A stretch of 64,000 nucleotides of DNA from contig CAZJOM010000012.1 of NCBI GenBank assembly GCA_964547645.1, positions 1 through 64,000 of the forward strand, read 5' to 3'. Origin of the DNA: SZUA-430 sp964547645. Its GTDB lineage: Bacteria; Pseudomonadota; Alphaproteobacteria; Micropepsales; Micropepsaceae. A program made the translations under genes and the position numbers. Shown one piece after another: positions 43,814-54,561 of the stretch (positions are counted from its first letter, which is position 1; every line of letters starts with the position of its first letter). Below the pieces are notes generated by a model. The model was not told the origin of the DNA and did not search any database. It worked only from the letters and a program-made list of their open reading frames with translations.

Positions 43814-43828
43814 GTCATCGCAGAGTTT

Positions 43829-44689
43829 CTACTGCGCTGGCTCGCCTCGAACGGCCGGCGCTGAAGCCGTCAGTTCGCCGACGCCGAACGCGCCCATGTG
43901 GCCGTCGACGATTTGATCGTGAAGAACGACGCCCGTCGGCGCGTTTGCGCGTCCCGTGACCTGGCGTGAGCCGCACGCCACGGGGTCGGGCGTCGGGCAA
44001 GTCCAAACCGTACCACCGGTATAGGCGACGTTCAGTGCCGTGACGCTAAGACCCAGCCGCAGTTGGCGCAGGGCGTAGCCTGCCGGTTCATAGCCGCCGT
44101 CCCACGGCACGCCTCGCGTCACGCGCGTATGGACGTTGCCGATCAGCGCAACGATCAGCGATTGCGGAGATGCATCCGCCGCCGCTGCCAGCGCTTCCGC
44201 CATCCAGCGATCGCGCTCGGCGGGAGTGCTGGGCGGCGCTTGCCGGTCGATCAGGGCGATCTCTACGGGTAAGTGGCGCGCACGCATATGTCGCACCCGA
44301 TCGATGAGCGCCAGCATGGCGCCGCTTCGGCGCCCATCTTGAAATGCGGCGTTCCAAAACGGACCCTTCAACAGCGCGGCACGATCGTCATCGTCACCGG
44401 CGGATTTGATGAAAGAATCGATGCGAGCTTGTTCTTCGCGCGGAACCTCCAGCGCAACGGTGACCGGCAGGCCGGCCCTCAGCGCCAGGCAGGCAGCATT
44501 TGCCACAAATGCCGGAATTTCCTTCGTGCCGTGCATCTCGCCCAGCAAGACGATTTTACCAGGCACGTTCAGCGCAGCGAAGCCATCCACCTCGCGGCAA
44601 GCATTGGCGCCGTCGCTCAACGGCGGCGACGCAATGGCCGAACATGCGGCCAATGCTATCGCCGAAGCGGTGATAAGTTGCCGTCGCAT
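43829..44689 (-). CDS. ChaN/Tiki-fold haem-binding-like lipoprotein
   Basis: The product is about 286 aa from an ATG that gives the lipoprotein signal MRRQLITASAIALAAC; a longer frame exists to 44764. The erythromycin-esterase/ChaN-like fold shows LLGEMHGTKEIPAFV near the start and ALIGNVHTR later, the paired His motifs of the family. In some bacteria, relatives bind haem at the outer membrane in iron uptake. No haem receptor is nearby, so the role is open. It converges on gspD with a 15-base gap. Confidence 0.8.
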   Translation of the reverse strand: MRRQLITASAIALAACSAIASPPLSDGANACREVDGFAALNVPGKIVLLGEMHGTKEIPAFVANAACLALRAGLPVTVALEVPREEQARIDSFIKSAGDDDDRAALLKGPFWNAAFQDGRRSGAMLALIDRVRHMRARHLPVEIALIDRQAPPSTPAERDRWMAEALAAAADASPQSLIVALIGNVHTRVTRGVPWDGGYEPAGYALRQLRLGLSVTALNVAYTGGTVWTCPTPDPVACGSRQVTGRANAPTGVVLHDQIVDGHMGAFGVGELTASAPAVRGEPAQ

Positions 44690-44782
44690 TGAGGATCCAC
44701 GCCAAACCATCTTCTCATCATAGCGTCCCAGGCTCGGCTGCGGTAGACCCTGCGGCCAACACATGCGTGGTCACGGGGTGCG

Positions 44783-45346
44783 ATGATGAGAGTCGACGGG
44801 ATCGTTGCCTTAGCACTGGCGGCGCTCGCCCTAGGCGAGCTGACAGCTGCGCCCGCCGCATCGTCGTCGGCGCGCTGCGCGAGCACCGTCACGCGCACGA
44901 AAGCCTTCACCAAAGTTGGCGCACACGACGTGTTGGAGGTGAGCGCCACCGGCATCGACTGTGCGAAGGCGGTCGTCACGGTCTCGATCCGGCGCGCGAA
45001 CGGCGTGCCGGTTGCGGCTTTCGCGATGCCGTTCGCTTGGCTACACGATGAAATCGACCCGGCAAAGCCCATGACGCGCGCCGCGTTGAACCGTTACCTG
45101 AAGACCTACATCGCCGAAGTCCAACTGGACGTCGCCGGAGCCTCACTTCCCGTTTGGTCCGCCGCCGAGCCAACCCCGGGTTTCGACCAAGGCCAAGAAC
45201 TCACGAGCCCGCTCCCGCGCGACCGGTACGAAGAACTACGCACGGCAAAGCCCAACATACTCTGCCTGCGCGACGCCCACGAAACATTCGCCTGCTACGT
45301 CTGGGATGCCAAGCGCAGCAGCGCCGAGGTCATTGTCCGCCATTGA
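44783..45346 (+). CDS. Secreted protein, unknown
   Basis: The product is 187 aa with a signal peptide (to about residue 24, AAPAA). The mature part has four cysteines and no membrane helix, so it is likely periplasmic with disulfides. I recognise no family. The start MMRVDG at 44783 has GGGGTGCG upstream, a weak ribosome-binding site. It diverges from the ChaN-like gene and stands 222 bases before katG. The function is unknown. Confidence 0.6.
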   Translation: MMRVDGIVALALAALALGELTAAPAASSSARCASTVTRTKAFTKVGAHDVLEVSATGIDCAKAVVTVSIRRANGVPVAAFAMPFAWLHDEIDPAKPMTRAALNRYLKTYIAEVQLDVAGASLPVWSAAEPTPGFDQGQELTSPLPRDRYEELRTAKPNILCLRDAHETFACYVWDAKRSSAEVIVRH

Positions 45347-45504
45347 GCGGCCCCTCTCGGCGCATCCCCAAGAGCTAGCCAACCACCCTGTTTGCGGATG
45401 CTTGCCATACGGCTCGCGCCTCAGCGAGACGCAGGCGCAATCGTGCCTGCGCCATGCCTATCGCCGACCGCAAGCGGCAAAGGAGTTTCGACACGCAAAG
45501 CCCG

Positions 45505-45533
45505 TTGACACGTAGCCTCTCATAATTTAGAAT
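45505..45533 (+). promoter_or_regulatory. katG promoter (-35 TTGACA, 17-base spacer, -10 TAGAAT)
   Basis: TTGACA at 45505-45510 and TAGAAT at 45528-45533 are separated by 17 bases, a near-consensus sigma-70-type promoter. Transcription would start near 45540, about 30 bases before the katG ATG. The -10 lies inside a Fur-family palindrome. Confidence 0.75.
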
Positions 45534-45542
45534 GATTCTAAA
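45526..45542. promoter_or_regulatory. Iron-control-element/PerR-like palindrome over the katG -10
   Basis: TTTAGAATGATTCTAAA matches the alphaproteobacterial ICE consensus TTTAGAA-N3-TTCTAAA bound by Irr, and is close to PerR boxes. The full palindrome has 10-base perfect arms (45524-45544). Its overlap with the -10 implies repression, relieved by iron change or peroxide. Confidence 0.7.
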
Positions 45543-45568
45543 TTACCCCACGATGAATGAGGAAAATC

Positions 45569-47755
<2,187 letters not shown>

Positions 47756-47768
47756 GCCGAAAAGGAAA

Positions 47769-47791
47769 GGGCCGGCGCAACCCGCCGGCCC
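47769..47791. terminator. Rho-independent terminator shared by katG and the repeat-protein gene
   Basis: GGGCCGGCG and CGCCGGCCC form a perfect 9-base stem with a 5-base loop. Read on the minus strand it is followed by TTTCCTTTT, so it best fits the minus-strand Pro-Gly gene. On the plus strand it sits 14 bases past the katG stop. Confidence 0.7.
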
Positions 47792-47798
47792 CAAAACT

Positions 47799-48242
47799 TC
47801 AGCACGGACGATAAGGACTGTTCGGCGAAGCACCCGGTCCGCCGATCGGGCCTGGCGGGTTCTCCCAGTTCGTGCCCGGTCCGCCTGCGGGTCCGGGTGG
47901 GTTGCCGTCATTGTCGAACCGGCACCAATAGCCATGCGGGTGCTTGTACCAATGCAAACCGCCGAACAAACCCCAGTAGACCCAATTGCTTGGAATCGCC
48001 CGATGCCGCCAGAGTGGCCCGCGCCCCGGCCCGCCGACAGGTCCCGGCGGATTGCCGAGCCACCAGCGATGAGGCGAGGCGCCAGGTCCGCCACGCGGTC
48101 CCGGCGGATTGTGCCAATCGGTTCCGGGCCCGCCACGCGGCCCGGGTGGATTGTGATAGCGGTGGCGAGCTTCCGCCACGCTCGCGCCCAACGTGGACGC
48201 CACCAACAGCGCAACAAGCGCCGCGCTCATCGTCTTTTTCAT
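47799..48242 (-). CDS. Secreted protein with five NPPGPxGGPG repeats
   Basis: The product is about 147 aa from ATG 48242 (AGGAG upstream). The signal peptide ends near AEA at residue 25. The mature protein carries five copies of NPPGP-x-GGPG (x = R, R, V, A, I), three before and two after a Trp/Tyr/His-rich middle (NWVYWGLFGGLHWYKHPHG). It has two cysteines. The Gly-Pro periodicity is not a strict collagen G-x-y triplet. It could be a cell-surface or matrix structural protein. It has its own terminator and converges on katG. No homologous function is known to me. Confidence 0.75.
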   Translation of the reverse strand: MKKTMSAALVALLVASTLGASVAEARHRYHNPPGPRGGPGTDWHNPPGPRGGPGASPHRWWLGNPPGPVGGPGRGPLWRHRAIPSNWVYWGLFGGLHWYKHPHGYWCRFDNDGNPPGPAGGPGTNWENPPGPIGGPGASPNSPYRPC

Positions 48243-48447
48243 GAGAAAGAATCTCCTGTCGCAAACCACCGAGGCCTCGCGACTTCAAACGCGCAGACAG
48301 CCGCTTTCCGTCGCAACGTTGTTCGGCTGATTTACGATGAAGCGCCCGCTTTTGGGGAATTAAGCATCACGCGATGTGATCCGCATCACCAATCACGACG
48401 CGCGTTGGAAGCGATAGTCGCCGCCGGGCTCATCCAGGCGCGGGCTG

Positions 48448-49377
48448 CTAAACCTGCGCGCCCTTCGGTTCGGCGCGCGGTTGGCCCATCGTGATTGCTG
48501 GCAGGTATAGCATCAGGCACGACGCAACAAAGATGGATGAGTACGTGCCGATCACGATGCCCCATAGGATCGTGGCCGCGAATCCGAACAGCGCCTCGCC
48601 ACCGAACAGGATCAACGGTACTACCGAAAGCGAGGTTGTAAAGCTGGTTAGGAACGTGCGGGACAGCGTCTGGTTCGTCGACAGATTGATCAGCTCGCCC
48701 AGCGCCATCTGCTTGTACTTGCGCCGGTTCTCGCGGATTCGGTCGAACACCACGACCGTGTCGTTGATCGAATAACCGGCGAGCAGCAGCAGGGCGGCGA
48801 CCGAGGTTAAGTTGAAATCGAATTGGAACAACGAATACATGCCGACGGCGACCAGCACATCATGACCCGTCGCGATCAAACCCGACACGCCGAACTGCCA
48901 CTCGAAGCGGAACGCGACATAAACGCCGATCATGACGATCGCGAGCACCGTCGCGATGATACCCGACTGAAAGAGCTCGCCCGAAACCTTGGGGCCAACG
49001 GCCTCTTGCCGCAGAATGCGAAAACTCGGGCCGAGTGCCGCCTTGATTTTGTCGGCGACAGCTTGTTCCTGCCCAGCTATCTGCGCCGACGGTTGCACGC
49101 GAATGAGCACGTCTTTGTCGCCACCGAAGTTCTGAATGGCCACCTCGCCGAACCCCAGCGTACCCAACTTCTCGCGCAGGGCCCCGACTTCGATCGACTT
49201 GTCGCTCGCCGCTTCGATCACGACGCCGCCTGTGAAGTCGATGCCGAGGTTGAGACCCTGAAACCAAAGCGACAGGATCGTTGCCACCACCAAAAGTCCA
49301 TCGATCGCGAACGCCACAAAGCGCTGGCTGACGAAATCGATGTTGGTGTTGTCGGGAATGATCGTCAGGCGCGCCAT
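48448..49377 (-). CDS. secF: Protein translocase subunit SecF
   Basis: The product is 309 aa, a normal SecF length. It has six membrane helices of the RND/SecDF type, with the first periplasmic domain between helices 1 and 2 (GLNLGIDFTGGVVIEA after helix 1). The conserved core AGYSINDTVVVFDRIREN lies in helix 4-5, followed by LSRTFLTSFTTSL. SecDF uses the proton gradient to pull exported proteins through SecYEG. SecD, normally encoded just upstream, is not in this window. The gene is alone on its strand. Confidence 0.95.
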   Translation of the reverse strand: MARLTIIPDNTNIDFVSQRFVAFAIDGLLVVATILSLWFQGLNLGIDFTGGVVIEAASDKSIEVGALREKLGTLGFGEVAIQNFGGDKDVLIRVQPSAQIAGQEQAVADKIKAALGPSFRILRQEAVGPKVSGELFQSGIIATVLAIVMIGVYVAFRFEWQFGVSGLIATGHDVLVAVGMYSLFQFDFNLTSVAALLLLAGYSINDTVVVFDRIRENRRKYKQMALGELINLSTNQTLSRTFLTSFTTSLSVVPLILFGGEALFGFAATILWGIVIGTYSSIFVASCLMLYLPAITMGQPRAEPKGAQV

Positions 49378-49603
49378 GAGAATCCGTTTGCAGTGGCTGA
49401 GGTGGGGTGGTCGAAAGGCGGCGGATTAGAGCCGCAAGCCTCGCCCCTTACAATCTGAATTTTGCGCCAACTGACGCAGGAACACCCCAAGAACAACGGG
49501 CATCCGGCAACATTACTTTACCTTGCCGAGAAGTGCTCGAAACGGCTCACCCCGATCTTCATCTGCGGCAGGGCGAAGAAACGCCCCCTCATGGAGCACA
49601 TCA

Positions 49604-50110
49604 ATGTCTGAACAAGCGAATTCATCCCGCCGCCGCTTTGGCTTTGCGGCACTTGCTGCCGCAGCGCTCATCGGCGTCGTCGGCGGCGGCATGGCCACGA
49701 CCGCCTTCGGTCACGGCATGGGACCAGGTTTCGGCCGTCATTGGGGCGGTCATCACGACCGCGGACCTATCAACCCGGCGGACGCAAAGGAGCACGCCGC
49801 GCGCATGGTTGAACACCTCTCTTGGGCGATCGACGCGACGGCCGAGCAGAAGCAAAAGTTAACGGCGATCGCGGAGTCGATGGCGAACGACATGATTCCC
49901 GTGCACGAAAAGATGCGCGCGGCCAAAGGCCGGGTCGTCGAACTCCTGAAACAGCCCAAGACCGACCGCGCCGCGCTCGAAGCGCTGCGCGCCGAACACC
50001 TGGCGCTCGCCGACGATGTCTCCAAGCGCTTGGCGCAAGGCATGGCCGACGCCGCCGACGTGTTAACGCCGGCACAGCGCGCGAAGCTTGCGGAACACTG
50101 GGCGTTCTGA
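49604..50110 (+). CDS. Spy/CpxP-like periplasmic protein with twin-arginine signal
   Basis: The product is 168 aa from ATG 49604 with GGAG upstream. The N-terminus SSRRRFGFAALAAAALIGV looks like a twin-arginine signal. A His/Gly-rich segment (FGHGMGPGFGRHWGGHH) then precedes two LTXXQ-type helices (IDATAEQKQKLTAIAE and VLTPAQRAKLAEHW). Spy-type proteins act as envelope-stress chaperones, or as inhibitors of a sensor kinase in the case of CpxP. The response regulator and kinase genes follow directly, which supports a CpxP-like feedback role. Confidence 0.82.
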   Translation: MSEQANSSRRRFGFAALAAAALIGVVGGGMATTAFGHGMGPGFGRHWGGHHDRGPINPADAKEHAARMVEHLSWAIDATAEQKQKLTAIAESMANDMIPVHEKMRAAKGRVVELLKQPKTDRAALEALRAEHLALADDVSKRLAQGMADAADVLTPAQRAKLAEHWAF

Positions 50111-50141
50111 TTGCGTGACCGGTCACGAGGATAAAGTACGC

Positions 50142-50828
50142 GTGGCCGACCGCATTCTCTTGATCGAAGACGATCCCCGCCTCGCCCGGATGGTCGAAGA
50201 CTATCTGAGCGGGGCGGGCTTTCGCGTGACACACGCTGCAACCGGTAACGCGGGTCTGACATTGAACAAGCGCGAGAGCTTCGACGCGCTCGTGCTCGAC
50301 CTCATGCTACCGGACATGGATGGCCTTGAGGTCTGCAAGCAAGTGCGCGCCGAAAGCCAAACGCCGATCCTGATGCTAACAGCACGAGGCGATGCCATGG
50401 ACCGCGTCGTCGGCCTCGAACTCGGCGCTGACGACTACCTGCCGAAGCCCTTCGAACCGCGCGAGCTCTTGGCCCGGTTGCGCTCGATCTTGCGTCGCGC
50501 GCACGCCGGCGCGACCTCCAGCACACTGCGCTTCGGCCGTCTCGAGATCGACAAGGACGCTCGCGAAGCTCGTGTTGACGGCGTCGCGCGCCCGCTCACC
50601 AGCTATCAGTTCGCGGTGCTGCTCGCGTTGGCCGAGCGGGCAGGGCGCGTGCTCTCCCGCGACGCGCTGTTTGACGTCGTGAAGGGCGAAACGATCGAGG
50701 CCTTCGACCGCTCGATCGACGTTCACATCTCCCGTATCCGTGCAGCCATCGAAGATGATCCGAAGAAGCCGCACCGAGTTCTGACCGTGCGCGGCGCCGG
50801 CTATGTCTTCGCGAAGGCGCAGGATTAG
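50142..50828 (+). CDS. OmpR/CpxR-type response regulator
   Basis: The product is about 228 aa from GTG 50142 with GAGG upstream. The receiver domain has the acidic pair E9-D10-D11, the phospho-acceptor D53 (LVLDLMLPDMDG) and K102 (YLPKPFEP). The C-terminal winged helix ends ...LTVRGAGYVFAKAQD. Neighbouring genes (Spy-like upstream, kinase downstream after 5 bases) form an envelope-stress three-gene set resembling cpxP-cpxR-cpxA. The targets are unknown beyond a likely feedback on the Spy-like gene. Confidence 0.9.
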   Translation: MADRILLIEDDPRLARMVEDYLSGAGFRVTHAATGNAGLTLNKRESFDALVLDLMLPDMDGLEVCKQVRAESQTPILMLTARGDAMDRVVGLELGADDYLPKPFEPRELLARLRSILRRAHAGATSSTLRFGRLEIDKDAREARVDGVARPLTSYQFAVLLALAERAGRVLSRDALFDVVKGETIEAFDRSIDVHISRIRAAIEDDPKKPHRVLTVRGAGYVFAKAQD

Positions 50829-50833
50829 AGCCA

Positions 50834-52084
50834 ATGGGAATTTTCAACCGCCTCTACGTGAAGGTCTATCTCACGATCGTAGCCACGCTCGCGCTCGTGA
50901 TCATTGTCTCCATTCTCGTTTGGCGCACCGGGCCCGAACTCGAAACCGCGCGCGATGCATTCTCGATGGCAAGCGGCGTCGCAACGGCAGCCCTCGCCGA
51001 TCCGAACGCCCCTGCAGCTGAGCAGCAAAAAGCGGTCGAGCGTCTCGCTCGCCTGCTGAAGGCCGACCTCGCGCTCTATTCTTCCGACGGCAAACCGCTC
51101 GGCGCATCCGGCAGGGCGCTGCCCTCGCCCAGCGAACTCGAAGATCGGGAGAAACGCTGGTTCGATCGTCACCGTCCGCCGGTCTGGTCGTTCGCGCTCG
51201 CTGATGGTCGCCAGATCGTCGTGCGCCCACCCTTCGAGCGTCACTTCGGTGGCGGCATCGGCTTCTTTGGTCACATCGCGCTCGTGGCGATGTTGCTTGC
51301 GCTCGGCTCCTACCCGATCGTGCGCGGCCTCACCGGCCGCCTCGAACGCCTGCAAAGAGGCGTAGAGTCGCTCGGCGCCGGGGACCTTACCGCGCGTGTG
51401 AAAGTCGAAGGCAAGGACGAGGTTGCGGGCGTTGCGGCAAGCTTCAACCGCGCCGCCGAACGCATCGAAGAGTTGGTGAAGGCGCACAAGATGCTGCTCG
51501 CCAACGCCTCGCACGAGCTGCGCACGCCGCTCACCCGCCTGCGCATGAGTGTCGAATTGCTAAAAGAAAAGGCCGACCCGGCCCGGCGCGCCGAACTTGA
51601 ACAAGATATCGCCGAGCTCAATCACCTGATCGACGAGATACTGCTCTCAAGCCGCTTGGACGCAATGCAGCGCCTCGACTCGCTGGAGGATGTCGACCTC
51701 CTCGCACTCGCCGCCGAAGAAGCCGCGCATTACGACGCCGTCGCCGTCACCGGCCAGCCGGTCACCGTCCGCGGCGACGCCCGCCTTCTGCGGCGCCTCT
51801 TGCGCAACCTGCTCGAAAACGCCAGCCGCCACGGCGCCCCGCCGGTCGAAGTCACCGTTGCCGCGGAAGGCACGAACGCCAAACTCACCGTCGCCGACCA
51901 CGGCCCCGGCGTCAACGCGGCGGACCGCGACCGCATCTTCGAACCTTTCTTCCGCTCGACCGCCGGCACCGCGCAAGGCACGGGCCTAGGCCTCGCCCTC
52001 GTCCGCCAGATCGCCCGCCGCCACGGTGGTGAGGCGACGGTGGCTGGCGCCGCCTTCACCGTCTCCCTTCCCCAGCGGATGTAG
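50834..52084 (+). CDS. Envelope-stress type sensor histidine kinase (CpxA-like)
   Basis: The product is 416 aa. Two membrane helices (about 11-30 and 142-160) flank a periplasmic sensor domain. A HAMP region follows, then an H-box with ASHELRTPL (phospho-His near 226) and an ATP domain: N-box NLLENASRHG, G1 DHGPGV and G2 GTGLGLALV. It should phosphorylate the regulator just upstream. It starts 5 bases after the regulator stop. Confidence 0.92.
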   Translation: MGIFNRLYVKVYLTIVATLALVIIVSILVWRTGPELETARDAFSMASGVATAALADPNAPAAEQQKAVERLARLLKADLALYSSDGKPLGASGRALPSPSELEDREKRWFDRHRPPVWSFALADGRQIVVRPPFERHFGGGIGFFGHIALVAMLLALGSYPIVRGLTGRLERLQRGVESLGAGDLTARVKVEGKDEVAGVAASFNRAAERIEELVKAHKMLLANASHELRTPLTRLRMSVELLKEKADPARRAELEQDIAELNHLIDEILLSSRLDAMQRLDSLEDVDLLALAAEEAAHYDAVAVTGQPVTVRGDARLLRRLLRNLLENASRHGAPPVEVTVAAEGTNAKLTVADHGPGVNAADRDRIFEPFFRSTAGTAQGTGLGLALVRQIARRHGGEATVAGAAFTVSLPQRM

Positions 52085-52201
52085 GCAGAACGCTCATCCC
52101 GCAACCCGCCCGCTGTTGCGGCCGTATCAAGGGATGGCTACCGTGCCACCCAACAAGGCGCTCCAAATCGCCGTCGCTATTCAATAAGGGCTGGAAACTT
52201 C

Positions 52202-54463
52202 ATGACATCAGAGAACTCACGTCTCGGTTTGGTCGCGGCGGCGGTCGCGCTCGTGTTGGCGATCCCGTTGCTGGGTTCGCGCTTCGGTGGTGCGCCGACA
52301 ACGGTCACAAACGTCGTTGAAGGCACCGAACCCGTCGACGTCTCGAAAGCGCAAGCGATTGCTAAGCGCATCGGCTCCGCCACCTCCGGCATCGACGCCG
52401 CGCGTATTGTCGGTGCCGACAGCGAGCCCGAAAACTGGCTCGCCCATGGCCGCACCTACGGCGAGCAACGCTTCTCGCCGCTCGACAAGATCAAAGCCGA
52501 CAACGTGAAAGACCTGGGCCTCGCCTGGACATATCAGACCGGCACCATTCGCGGCCTCGAAGCCTCGCCTATTGTTGTCGACGGTGTGATGTTTGCGACC
52601 GGTTCGTGGAGCAAGGTCTACGCACTTGACGCCAAAACCGGCGAAGAACTGTGGACGTACGACCCTGAAGTACCTGGCGAAACCGCACGCAAGCCCTGCT
52701 GCGATGTCGTCAACCGCGGTGTCGCGGTTTGGAAGGGCCGCGTTTATGTCGGCACGCTCGACGGCCGCCTGGTCGCACTCGATGCGAAAACCGGCAAGCC
52801 CGTCTGGGACATCCAAACTGTCGACCGCGCCAAGCCCTACACGGTCACGGGCGCGCCACGCATCATTCGCGGCAAGGTGATCATTGGCAATGGTGGCGCC
52901 GAACTCGGCGTGCGCGGTTACATCACAGCTTATGACGCTGATACCGGCAAGCAGCTGTGGCGCTTCTACACCGTGCCCGGCGACCCGCGTGTGCCGGTCG
53001 AGAACGAACATCTGAAAGCGGCACTGCCCACTTGGAAAGCCGATCCGCAGGGCTGGAAGTATTGGGAAGTCGGCGGCGGCGGCACCGTTTGGGACTCGAT
53101 GGCTTACGACCCCGATCTCGACCTGCTCTATATCGGAACCGGCAACGGTAGCCCGTGGAGCCGCTATCTGCGTTCGCCAGGCGGCGGCGACAATCTCTAT
53201 CTGTCGTCGATCGTCGCCATCAAACCCGATACCGGCGAGATGGCCTGGCACTTCCAAGAAACGCCCGGCGACACCTGGGACTTCACCGCGACCCAGCACA
53301 TCATTCTGGCCGACCTTGAGATCAATGGTCAGATCCGCAAGGCGCTGATGCACGCGCCGAAGAACGGCTTTTTCTACGTGCTCGACCGTGCAACCGGCGA
53401 GTTTATCTCGGGCAAGAACTACGTTCCCGTGACCTGGGCCAAGGGCCTCGATGAAAAAGGCCGCCCGATCGAGAACCCGGCGATGTCGTCCTACCGCGAC
53501 GCGCCGAAGATGGTCCAGCCCTCGCCGCATGGTGGCCATAACTGGCAGCCGATGTCATTCAACCCGCAGACGAAGCTCGTCTACATCCCCTCGCAGCTGA
53601 CGCCGCAAATGTTCGTCTATGACAAGACGCGCGACGTGAAGCCCGGCGTTTGGAACACTGGTCTCGATTTCGGAGCGATTTCGACACTAACGATGAAAGC
53701 GCTCGCTGCCGGTCAGCCTTTGCCGCCGATCGAAGGCTCGTTGATCGCTTGGGATCCGATCAATCAAAAGGAAGCTTGGCGCGTCAAGCATGCCACGTTC
53801 TGGAACGGCGGCACGCTGACGACCGCGGGCAATCTGGTATTCCAAGGCGCGGGCGACGGCCTGTTTCGCGCCTGGAAGGCCGACACGGGCGAGGAGCTTT
53901 GGAAGATCGATGCCAAGACCGGCATCATCGCGCCGCCCGTGACCTACAGCGTCGATGGCGAACAATACGTTGCCGTTCTGGCCGGCTGGGGCGGCGTCGG
54001 ACTGACGCTCTCACCCGAACCCGCGAACGCGATCCTCAAATACGGAAATGACGGCAAGATCTTTGCCTTCAAGCTCGGCGGTCAAAAGACGATCGAGGCC
54101 GAGCCCAACCCGCGCGCACCGATGGCGAAACCACCGGCGCAAACGGCAAGCGCTGCGATGGTCGCAAAGGGTGACGCGACTTACCACCGTTACTGCAGCG
54201 TCTGCCACGGCTTCTTCGCCATGGCGAGCGGCGTGGTCCCCGACCTGCGTTACTCCGCGCCCGAGACGTTCGACCGTTACAAGGAAATCGTCCTCGACGG
54301 CGAGCGCAAGGACAACGGCATGGCCTCCTTCGCCGACCAGATCAAGATAGAGGACGTCGACGCGATCAAGGCCTACATCCTCTCGCTCGCAAACGCCGCC
54401 TACGACGCGGAACAGAAAGCGGCAGCGGCCCCGCCGCCGGCCCCCGCGCCGCCGCCGAACTGA
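52202..54463 (+). CDS. PQQ-dependent quinohaemoprotein alcohol dehydrogenase
   Basis: The product is 753 aa. An N-terminal membrane segment or signal (about 8-27) is followed by the eight-bladed PQQ propeller, which has the adjacent Cys166-Cys167 pair and the WDFTATQHIIL strand holding the catalytic Asp. A C-terminal cytochrome c carries C665-x-x-C668-H669 (CSVCHGF) for one haem. It oxidises alcohols in the periplasm and passes electrons to a cytochrome chain. Thr two residues after the catalytic Asp suggests the calcium form, not the lanthanide form. No PQQ biosynthesis genes are in the window. Confidence 0.94.
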   Translation: MTSENSRLGLVAAAVALVLAIPLLGSRFGGAPTTVTNVVEGTEPVDVSKAQAIAKRIGSATSGIDAARIVGADSEPENWLAHGRTYGEQRFSPLDKIKADNVKDLGLAWTYQTGTIRGLEASPIVVDGVMFATGSWSKVYALDAKTGEELWTYDPEVPGETARKPCCDVVNRGVAVWKGRVYVGTLDGRLVALDAKTGKPVWDIQTVDRAKPYTVTGAPRIIRGKVIIGNGGAELGVRGYITAYDADTGKQLWRFYTVPGDPRVPVENEHLKAALPTWKADPQGWKYWEVGGGGTVWDSMAYDPDLDLLYIGTGNGSPWSRYLRSPGGGDNLYLSSIVAIKPDTGEMAWHFQETPGDTWDFTATQHIILADLEINGQIRKALMHAPKNGFFYVLDRATGEFISGKNYVPVTWAKGLDEKGRPIENPAMSSYRDAPKMVQPSPHGGHNWQPMSFNPQTKLVYIPSQLTPQMFVYDKTRDVKPGVWNTGLDFGAISTLTMKALAAGQPLPPIEGSLIAWDPINQKEAWRVKHATFWNGGTLTTAGNLVFQGAGDGLFRAWKADTGEELWKIDAKTGIIAPPVTYSVDGEQYVAVLAGWGGVGLTLSPEPANAILKYGNDGKIFAFKLGGQKTIEAEPNPRAPMAKPPAQTASAAMVAKGDATYHRYCSVCHGFFAMASGVVPDLRYSAPETFDRYKEIVLDGERKDNGMASFADQIKIEDVDAIKAYILSLANAAYDAEQKAAAAPPPAPAPPPN

Positions 54464-54509
54464 TGCATTAATCTCTGCCGCCTTGCTGGCGTCACAGGAC
54501 TGCGATACC

Positions 54510-54544
54510 AACGCCGCTCCGCAAACGGGGCGGCGTTGTTGTTT
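54510..54544 (+). terminator. Rho-independent terminator after the PQQ dehydrogenase
   Basis: AACGCCGCTCCG and CGGGGCGGCGTT pair over 12 bases (one G-T) around a CAAA loop, followed by GTTGTTT. It separates the dehydrogenase from hisS. Confidence 0.75.
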
Positions 54545-54561
54545 CGAACCCGGAAAAGACG

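Noticed and set aside
52217..53539. 440-aa minus-strand frame opposite the PQQ dehydrogenase
   Set aside because: The antisense of a well-identified gene, with a biased composition and no motif.
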